Of a stretch of DNA of 5,507 bases, positions 1-4,065 are shown piece by piece; the first letter of the stretch is position 1; each line of letters starts with the position of its first letter. The stretch covers positions 1-5,507 of the forward strand of contig CANLGS010000339.1 of assembly GCA_947490035.1 (NCBI GenBank), in the 5' to 3' direction. Under the pieces are notes generated by a model. The model had not been told where the DNA came from, ran no database searches, and worked only from the letters and a program-made list of their open reading frames with translations. Source of the DNA: Gemmataceae bacterium. GTDB lineage: Bacteria > Planctomycetota > Planctomycetia > Gemmatales > Gemmataceae. A program made the position numbers and the translations under genes.

Positions 1-29
1 AAACGCTCGTGTTCGAGCGCGAGGATTAG
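1..29 (+). CDS. Possible 3' end of an upstream gene (partial)
   Basis: Reading from base 3, the codons give TLVFERED followed by a TAG stop at 27-29. This looks like a plausible hydrophilic C-terminus, and the palindromic repeat begins immediately after it, as such repeats usually do after a stop codon. Eight residues are far too few to assign a family, and the other two frames are also open over this stretch, so this is a guess from position and codon character. If real, the upstream gene is co-directional with the ABC transporter genes and could share a transcript with them, since no convincing promoter is visible between 30 and 207. Confidence 0.3.
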
Positions 30-31
30 CG

Positions 32-140
32 CCCACCCAGGGCGTTGCCGGGCTGAGAAGTGCCAGTCCTTCGGACTGCATGTCGTATTCACCCTGAAAG
101 GGTGACACTCCTCAGCCCAGGGCAACGCCCTGGGTGTGGG
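32..140. repeat. Cloverleaf-like palindromic intergenic repeat
   Basis: An outer imperfect inverted repeat pairs ACCCAGGGCGTTGCC (35-49) with GGCAACGCCCTGGGT (121-135). It continues inward as GGGCTGAG (50-57) with CTCAGCCC (111-118), with a two-base bulge on the right side. Inside lie two further perfect hairpins: CAGTCC/TTC/GGACTG (64-78) and TCACCCT/GAA/AGGGTGA (89-105). A single strand could therefore fold into a stem carrying two arms. The element lies between a probable stop codon and the ATPase gene. It resembles the REP/BIME class of dispersed intergenic repeats in position and design. From memory, similar GCCCTGGG palindromes recur in planctomycete and verrucomicrobial genomes, but I could not check this. 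Open frames running through it are not genes. Confidence 0.8.
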
Positions 141-168
141 GCGACGCGGGCAACACCCCAACGCGCTC

Positions 169-188
169 GCGAAGCCGCGAGCGGCTTT
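169..188. repeat. Short palindrome upstream of the ATPase gene (copy 1)
   Basis: The bases GAAGCCGC/GA/GCGGCTTT form an 8-bp hairpin stem, with a terminal G-T pair, just before the Shine-Dalgarno sequence of the ATPase gene. Bases 169-187 are identical, in reverse complement, to the palindrome that overlaps the stop codon of the permease gene (2765-2784). The two copies therefore bracket the ABC transporter pair. It could be a small dispersed repeat, or the terminator-like end of a transcript coming from upstream. No T-tract follows that would make it a classical intrinsic terminator. Confidence 0.65.
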
Positions 189-191
189 CTC

Positions 192-199
192 GGAGAAGG
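192..199 (+). promoter_or_regulatory. Ribosome binding site fixing the ATPase start
   Basis: GGAGAAGG lies 8 bases before the ATG at 208. The in-frame upstream ATG at 136 has no comparable site, and its extra 24 codons would translate repeat sequence. This supports 208 as the start. Confidence 0.75.
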
Positions 200-207
200 T
201 TCTTCAC

Positions 208-957
208 ATGATCCGCATCGACAACGTCACCAAGCTGTACGGCCCGAAGGTCGCGGTGCAAGACCTCAGTCTGCACGTGCCGCCGGGCGAGCTGTTCGCG
301 TTCCTCGGCCCGAACGGCGCCGGCAAGACGACCACCATCAAGATGCTCTGCGGCCTCTTGTTCCCCACAACGGGAAGCGTCAGCATCGGCGGGTTCGACG
401 TGCGCGCCCAGGGCGACCACGCCCGCGCGCTCGTCAGCTACGTCCCCGACCAGCCGTTCCTGTACGAGAAGCTGACCGGGCGCGAGTTCCTCCAGTTCAC
501 CGCCGACCTCTACGCGATGCCCGCCGCGCGCTCCGCCGAGAAGATCGAAGAGGTGATCGAGTTGTTCCACCTCGACGAGTTCGTGGACGACCTGACCGAG
601 CGCTACTCGCACGGCATGAGGCAGCGCACGGTGTTCGCCGCGGCGCTGGTCCACGAGCCGAAACTGCTGATCGCCGACGAGCCGACCGTGGGCCTCGACC
701 CGAAGAGCATCCGCGAACTGAAACTGCTGCTCCGCAAGCTGGCGAGCGACGGCATGACGATCTTCCTGAGTACGCACACGCTGGACATCGCGCAGGAACT
801 GGCCGACCGCATCGGCATCCTCGACCGCGGCAAACTCCTCGGCTGCGGCGACATGACCGACCTGCGCAAGCAGGCGAATCAGGATGGGTCGCTCGAAGAC
901 CTGTTCATGAAGATCACAGAGGAAGTGGCAGACGAGGCCACGCCAGCGACTGTTTAG
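208..957 (+). CDS. ABC transporter ATP-binding protein (exporter type)
   Basis: This 249-residue protein is a single ABC nucleotide-binding domain. In order: Walker A GPNGAGKTT (34-42), a Q-loop-region segment YVPDQPFLYEKLTG (78-91), a signature-like YSHGMRQR (133-140) in place of LSGGQ, Walker B LLIADEPT (153-160), D-loop GLD (162-164) and switch His190 in STH. The short domain with the SHGM-type signature is typical of cytosolic ATPase subunits of ABC-2-like exporters (CcmA/NatA/EcsA-like). They drive transport through a separately encoded membrane partner, here the gene at 1051. The column usually holding the Q-loop glutamine appears to be Asp81, with Gln82 next to it; EcsA-like proteins also tend to carry an acidic residue there. 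The start at 208 follows the GGAGAAGG site. The substrate cannot be told from the sequence. The family call is secure. Confidence 0.95.
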   Translation: MIRIDNVTKLYGPKVAVQDLSLHVPPGELFAFLGPNGAGKTTTIKMLCGLLFPTTGSVSIGGFDVRAQGDHARALVSYVPDQPFLYEKLTGREFLQFTADLYAMPAARSAEKIEEVIELFHLDEFVDDLTERYSHGMRQRTVFAAALVHEPKLLIADEPTVGLDPKSIRELKLLLRKLASDGMTIFLSTHTLDIAQELADRIGILDRGKLLGCGDMTDLRKQANQDGSLEDLFMKITEEVADEATPATV

Positions 958-969
958 CTGTAATTTCTT

Positions 970-1038
970 GTGGCACAGACATTCCTGTCTGTGCTGCTAC
1001 GAAGCTTGAAGCCGCACAGACAGGAATGTCTGTGCCAC
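970..1038. repeat. Perfect 25-bp inverted repeat with hairpin arms
   Basis: Bases 970-994 and 1014-1038 are exact reverse complements separated by 19 bases. Each arm is itself a hairpin with stem CACAGACA, loop TTCC (or GGAA) and stem TGTCTGTG. The unit can thus fold either as one long stem or as two small hairpins. It fills the gap between the ATPase stop (957) and the permease ribosome binding site. Its position suggests a dispersed repeat that might also modulate read-through or message stability between the two genes. From memory, the same ACAGACATTCCTGTCTGT motif is abundant between genes in Gemmata-like genomes; this was not checked. A GTG at 970 opens the permease frame through it, but translation there would be repeat-derived. 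Confidence 0.9.
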
Positions 1039-1040
1039 GA

Positions 1041-1047
1041 AGAGGGG
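1041..1047 (+). promoter_or_regulatory. Ribosome binding site fixing the permease start
   Basis: AGAGGGG ends three bases before the ATG at 1051 and follows directly after the inverted repeat. The alternative in-frame GTG at 970 lies at the first base of the repeat and has no purine-rich site in front of it. The 1051 start is therefore preferred. Confidence 0.7.
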
Positions 1048-1050
1048 AAC

Positions 1051-2766
1051 ATGGGCGCCGAACTTCCGCCGGTTGCCGATCAGGGCGCGCTATTCCGCCG
1101 GCTGCGGGCGCGGCTGTTCCGCAACGGGCTGCGCGTCGCGCTCGCCAACGGCCGCGCCCGGCTGCTTACCATGGTCGCCACCAGCGCCGTCGTCGCCGCG
1201 TTCACGTTCGCCGTCAGCCTGTACCTGTTCAACCAGCTCGCGGTCAACAACATCCCGTTTAAGGGAGCGATTGTTGAGGCGCTGTTCGACCTGCTGTTCT
1301 TCACGCTCGGCACGATGCTCGTCTTCTCCACCGGCATCATCCTGTACGCGAGCCTGTTCACCAGCCCGGAGGCGAAGTTCCTGCTCTGCTCGCCGGCCCG
1401 CGCCGACCAGATCTTCGCCATGAAGTTCCAGGCCGCGGTGGTGTTCAGTTCGTGGGGCTTCGTCATCCTCGGCGTGCCTATTTTTGCCGCCTACGGCATC
1501 ATGTCCGGCGTGCCGTGGTACTTCTACCCGCTGCTGCCGCTGTTTCTGTTGGGCTACGTCATCCTGCCCGGCTCCGTGTCCGCCGCGGGGTGCCTGCTGC
1601 TGGTGCGGTACATGCCGCGCAACCGCAAACAGTTCTTCGCGTTCGTCGGGCTGGTGATCGCCCTCGTGCTGATCGCCTGGGGCTACCGGATCGCGGTCAC
1701 GTTCAAGCGGTCGATCGTGACTAGCGGGCGCGAACTCGACGACCTCATCGGCCAGTTCGACCTGCTCCGCAGCGGGTTCGCGCCGAGCCACTGGATGACC
1801 CGCGGCGTCATGGCCGCGGCCCGCGGCGACCTGGCCGCGGCGCTCGTCCCGCTCGCCCAGGTGTGGAGCAACGGCCTCTTGTTCTTCCTGGTCGCGGCGT
1901 GGCTCGCGAAGCGCGTGTACCGCACCGCGAACGACCGCATCTCGGCCTTCGGGCGCGGCAAGAAGATTTACGGCACCAGCCCGCTCGACCGGGCTATGGA
2001 AGCGCTCGTGTGGTACCTCGACAAGCGGACGCGCGTGCTGGTGGTGAAGGACTTCCGCACGTTCCGGCGCGACCCGACGCAGTGGGCCGTTCTCGCCATC
2101 TTCGCCGTGCTGATGTTGATCGGCGCGACCAACTTCAGGCAGTACTACTCCGCCGACCTGGGAATGATGGACAAGTACACGATCAGTCTCATGAACCTCA
2201 GCGGCACCGCGATTCTGCTGTGTGCCGGGCTTAGCAGATTTATCTTCCCCTTGATCTCGCTCGAAGGGCGGAAGTTCTGGATTCTAGGCCTGACGCCGCT
2301 GAGTCGCGATCAGATTCTGTGGGGCAAGTTCGCGTTCGCCGCGACCGGCTCGCTGCTCGTCGCGGAGACGCTGATTCTGACCAGCGACGCGCTGCTCTCG
2401 CTCCCCGTGGAAGGACTGATACTGCACGCGGTCGCGGTCGCGGTGGTCGCCATTGGTCTCAGCGCGCTGAACGTCGGGTTGGGCGCGTACCTGCCGACGT
2501 TCCGCGAAACGGACCCGTCGAAGATCGTGGTGGGTTTCGGCGGCACGGTGAACATGGTGGTCGGCTTGGCGTTCCTCGTCGCCGTGATCGGCACGATGGT
2601 GGTTCCGTTCCACGTAGCGCAACTCGCGCAGCGCGCGACCCAGGGCGCGGCACACATCAATCCGTGGGTGTACGCGGGCATCCCGGTGGGGCTGATCGCG
2701 GGCGCGGGCGCGGTGGTGGTGCCACTGCGCGCCGGGGCACGGTCGCTGCGCGAGATGGAGTTTTGA
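1051..2766 (+). CDS. ABC exporter membrane protein, about 12 TM segments
   Basis: This 571-residue integral membrane protein is the likely permease partner of the ATPase at 208; the two genes are co-directional and 93 bp apart. Hydrophobic stretches that could span the membrane lie near residues 41-63, 78-102, 126-150, 157-185, 195-215, 273-288, 344-360, 383-402, 426-446, 456-480, 496-520 and 540-560. A charged central loop (about 286-342) carries KDFRTFRRDP (333-342), which resembles a motif in large two-half ABC exporter proteins. There is internal similarity: residues 114-126 (SPARADQIFAMKF) resemble 415-427 (TPLSRDQILWGKF), each preceded by a Glu-Lys/Arg-Phe-rich stretch and followed by a membrane segment. 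This suggests two fused half-permeases. It may fit the Pfam 'putative ABC exporter' family, though I assign this from memory. The substrate is unknown. Translation ends in a hairpin that overlaps the TGA. Confidence 0.88.
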   Translation: MGAELPPVADQGALFRRLRARLFRNGLRVALANGRARLLTMVATSAVVAAFTFAVSLYLFNQLAVNNIPFKGAIVEALFDLLFFTLGTMLVFSTGIILYASLFTSPEAKFLLCSPARADQIFAMKFQAAVVFSSWGFVILGVPIFAAYGIMSGVPWYFYPLLPLFLLGYVILPGSVSAAGCLLLVRYMPRNRKQFFAFVGLVIALVLIAWGYRIAVTFKRSIVTSGRELDDLIGQFDLLRSGFAPSHWMTRGVMAAARGDLAAALVPLAQVWSNGLLFFLVAAWLAKRVYRTANDRISAFGRGKKIYGTSPLDRAMEALVWYLDKRTRVLVVKDFRTFRRDPTQWAVLAIFAVLMLIGATNFRQYYSADLGMMDKYTISLMNLSGTAILLCAGLSRFIFPLISLEGRKFWILGLTPLSRDQILWGKFAFAATGSLLVAETLILTSDALLSLPVEGLILHAVAVAVVAIGLSALNVGLGAYLPTFRETDPSKIVVGFGGTVNMVVGLAFLVAVIGTMVVPFHVAQLAQRATQGAAHINPWVYAGIPVGLIAGAGAVVVPLRAGARSLREMEF

Positions 2767-2784
2767 AGCCGCTCGCGGCTTCGC
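2765..2784. repeat. Short palindrome at the permease stop (copy 2), possible terminator
   Basis: GAAGCCGC/TC/GCGGCTTC (2765-2782) is a perfect 8-bp stem that begins inside the permease TGA codon. It sits in the 27-bp gap between two convergent genes, so it could act as a terminator in both directions, although neither side has a T-tract. It is the reverse complement of the copy at 169-187 (19 of 20 bases counting the next position). It is therefore more likely a dispersed repeat that may have been adopted for this role. Confidence 0.65.
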
Positions 2785-2793
2785 ACGACGATC

Positions 2794-3438
2794 TCACTCC
2801 GCGACGTAAGGGTTCGTGCGCTTCTCGTAACCGGTGGTCGTGACCGGCCCGTGGCCGGGGTACACCACGGTGTCGTCCGGCAGCGGCCACAGCGCGCGGC
2901 GGATGCCGGCCTTCAGTTGCTCGTGGCTGCCCCCGGGGAAGTCCGTGCGGCCCACACTTCCGCGAAACAGCACGTCGCCGCCCAGCACCATAAACGGTTG
3001 CGTCTCGCGAATCACGAACACCACGTGACCGGGCGAGTGCCCCGGTACCTCGGACACCTCCATCGCGATCCCCGCGACGGTCAGCGTCTCGCCGTCGGTC
3101 ACGACGCGGTCGGCCGGCGGGCTGGTGATGTCGAACCCGAACGCCGCGCTCAGGTTCTTGTTCGCGTCGGTGAGCATCGCGGCGTCGCCGGCGCCGATGA
3201 GAATGGGCGCGTTCGGGTACGCCTGCTTGAGCGCGGCGTTCCCGGCGATGTGGTCGCAGTGGCCGTGCGTGCAGACGATCGCGACGAGCGTGAGGTCGCG
3301 CTCGCCGAGCGCTTCGACGATCAACTCCGGCTCGAAGCCGGGGTCGATGACGAACGCGTCGGGGCTGCCGTCCTTCCAGACGACGTAGGAGTTCTCGGCG
3401 AACGGCTGCGACTCGACGGTGAAAATCTGAACGGACAT
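2794..3438 (-). CDS. MBL-fold metallo-hydrolase, glyoxalase II (YcbL/GloC-like)
   Basis: This 214-residue protein has the complete metal-binding set of the metallo-beta-lactamase fold: THGHCDH (57-63, ligands His58, His60, Asp62, His63), His134 in PGHSPGH, the bridging Asp155 in GGDVLF, and His196 in YPGHGP. SVGRTDFPGG (161-170) is characteristic of the short glyoxalase II-like group. That group lacks the separate C-terminal glutathione-binding domain of classical GloB, and the length matches E. coli YcbL/GloC (about 215 residues). The likely reaction is hydrolysis of S-D-lactoylglutathione or a related thioester in the cytosol. Because planctomycetes may not use glutathione, the natural substrate is open. 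There is no signal peptide. The ATG at 3438 is preceded by GGAG (3444-3447 on this strand) with a five-base gap. It stands alone: convergent with the permease and divergent from the kinase. Confidence 0.93.
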   Translation of the reverse strand: MSVQIFTVESQPFAENSYVVWKDGSPDAFVIDPGFEPELIVEALGERDLTLVAIVCTHGHCDHIAGNAALKQAYPNAPILIGAGDAAMLTDANKNLSAAFGFDITSPPADRVVTDGETLTVAGIAMEVSEVPGHSPGHVVFVIRETQPFMVLGGDVLFRGSVGRTDFPGGSHEQLKAGIRRALWPLPDDTVVYPGHGPVTTTGYEKRTNPYVAE

Positions 3439-3499
3439 ACGCGCTCCGGGCGGTCGGGCGGGTTATCTTACGCGAATCGCGTTTGACGAGGCGGAAGCG

Positions 3500-3507
3500 T
3501 AAGCGAC
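3500..3507. repeat. Target-site duplication, left copy
   Basis: TAAGCGAC abuts the left terminal inverted repeat and is repeated exactly at 3924-3931 after the right one. Because it falls within a palindrome whose original sequence can be reconstructed, the duplication is recognisable as insertion-generated. The GG that follows in both places makes an alternative reading of 10 bp possible, but 8 bp keeps the two element ends symmetric. Confidence 0.8.
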
Positions 3508-3923
3508 GGTAGTGTCTCAGTTTGTGGTGTAGGCATCTGGACTGCGTAGCTTTCGCCGGCGAGACCAGCAGTGGTCGTGTGAGCCTTTTGGAGTTGGAAG
3601 GGTTGGCCCCCCTGCCACCCCCCACTGTTTTGCTCCTCTCGTGGTTTGCAGTGATTCCCAGTGTTTCGCTGCTTGGCATCGCAAAGCAGCGGCCGTTATG
3701 ATGCGCTTGTCCCAGGATTCCCAGGGTTCGGAAGAGGCCGGGGGTGGCCGTTATCACAAAAAGCCTTGGGAAACCTGGTAGCGGCCCGGCTGTGTCGGTG
3801 AGAGGGCTTTGTTCATTCGTATACTAATAATATGGGTGATCAGTGGGCCAAAGTCAAATACCCAACAACCGGGGCAACTCCGGAACGTGCCCGCACCACA
3901 AAAAACCAAACTGAGACACTACC
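3508..3923. mobile_element. MITE-like non-autonomous transposable element, 416 bp
   Basis: The ends are perfect 17-bp inverted repeats: GGTAGTGTCTCAGTTTG (3508-3524) and its complement (3907-3923). They continue imperfectly inward to GTGGTG, with a T-rich 7-base difference on the right. The element is flanked by 8-bp direct repeats (TAAGCGAC), and its removal restores a palindrome. No transposase reading frame is present, so it would have to be moved by a related full-length element elsewhere. Within it, GATTCCCAG occurs at 3653-3661 and 3716-3724, with a related inverted version at 3764-3778, and a hairpin GCTGCTT/AAGCAGC lies near 3669-3691. I cannot name the insertion sequence family. The duplication length argues against the TA-specific IS630/mariner mechanism. 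It could also be an internally deleted insertion sequence rather than a true MITE. Confidence 0.8.
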
Positions 3924-3931
3924 TAAGCGAC
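3924..3931. repeat. Target-site duplication, right copy
   Basis: This is the exact copy of TAAGCGAC found at 3500-3507. It directly follows the right terminal inverted repeat and runs into the remaining part of the broken palindrome. Confidence 0.8.
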
Positions 3932-3967
3932 GGACAGCGCTGTCCGTCGCTTACGCTTCCGGCTCGT

Positions 3968-3984
3968 CCGAGGTACAATCTCGG
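3968..3984 (+). promoter_or_regulatory. Possible promoter -10 region for the kinase gene, inside a small dyad
   Basis: TACAAT (3974-3979) is close to the sigma-70 -10 consensus and is framed by CCGAG (3968-3972) and CTCGG (3980-3984). The dyad could be an operator. No good -35 hexamer is found 16-18 bases upstream, where the palindrome arm lies. It is about 90 bases before the kinase ATG. This is a weak call based on one hexamer. Confidence 0.3.
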
Positions 3985-4065
3985 AATTGCAGCCAATGTT
4001 CGGGCGCGGCGAGCGAAGCTTTGCTAAGCGGCCACTCCGCACATGCACCCACACCGAGGGCGACC

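Larger units (their letters stand above)
3485..3968. repeat. 60-bp palindromic repeat split by an insertion
   Basis: The left part (3485-3507) followed by 3932-3968 reads as a 60-bp palindrome, with left and right arms matching at 29 of 30 positions. The one mismatch is at GAGGCGG versus GAGCCGG. On the right side a perfect 30-bp inner palindrome survives (3924-3953: TAAGCGACGGACAGC and its complement) because the duplicated target bases stand in for the lost flank. The element is another intergenic palindrome type. It was evidently present before the insertion at 3508-3923. Confidence 0.85.
3439..4065. other. 627-bp intergenic region without a credible gene
   Basis: This is the gap between the divergent hydrolase and kinase genes. 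It contains, in order, about 45 bp of hydrolase leader, the left part of a broken palindrome (3485-3507), a 416-bp MITE-like insertion (3508-3923), the rest of the palindrome (3924-3968), and about 100 bp of kinase leader. The short open frames here cross repeat boundaries, have no ribosome binding site and match nothing I recognise. The interior of the insertion has visibly more A and T than the surrounding genes, with an AT-rich island at about 3809-3835. Confidence 0.85.

Noticed and set aside
32..140. A tRNA or small structured RNA gene
   Set aside because: The fold is cloverleaf-like, but it lacks the tRNA invariant bases (no GGTTCRA T-arm) and the arm lengths do not fit. The inverted outer stem fits a dispersed repeat better.
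136..207. Upstream ATG at 136 as the ATPase start
   Set aside because: It has no ribosome binding site, and the extra 24 residues would be encoded by repeat and palindrome sequence. The ATG at 208 has GGAGAAGG and gives the normal ATPase N-terminus.
970..1050. GTG at 970 as the permease start
   Set aside because: It is the first base of the 25-bp inverted repeat, so the 27 added residues would be repeat-encoded. The ATG at 1051 has a purine-rich site before it.
60..1262. 400-residue plus-strand open frame across the ATPase and the inverted repeat
   Set aside because: It is an out-of-frame shadow of the ATPase gene: Arg/Pro/Ala-rich, with no domain motif. It starts inside a palindromic repeat and runs into the permease gene.
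2765..2784. Classical rho-independent terminator after the permease
   Set aside because: The stem is good, but no T-run follows on either strand. The same palindrome also occurs upstream of the ATPase, so a repeat is the safer call.
2657..3757. 366-residue minus-strand open frame over the hydrolase
   Set aside because: It is another frame of the hydrolase gene and extends through the mobile element. The Arg-rich composition and lack of motifs mark it as a shadow; the 2794-3438 frame has all the metal ligands.
3809..3835. Outward promoter in the AT-rich island of the mobile element
   Set aside because: TATACT and TAATAT resemble -10 boxes, but no -35 hexamer at suitable spacing is visible and no gene follows within the element.
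3510..3922. IS630/mariner-type insertion at a TA dinucleotide
   Set aside because: TA occurs near both ends, but a 2-bp duplication would leave the flanking TAAGCGAC repeats and the restored palindrome unexplained. The 8-bp reading explains both.
3809..4027. 72-residue open frame crossing the right end of the mobile element
   Set aside because: It crosses the terminal inverted repeat, the target duplication and the palindrome. It has no clear ribosome binding site, and its composition follows the repeats.
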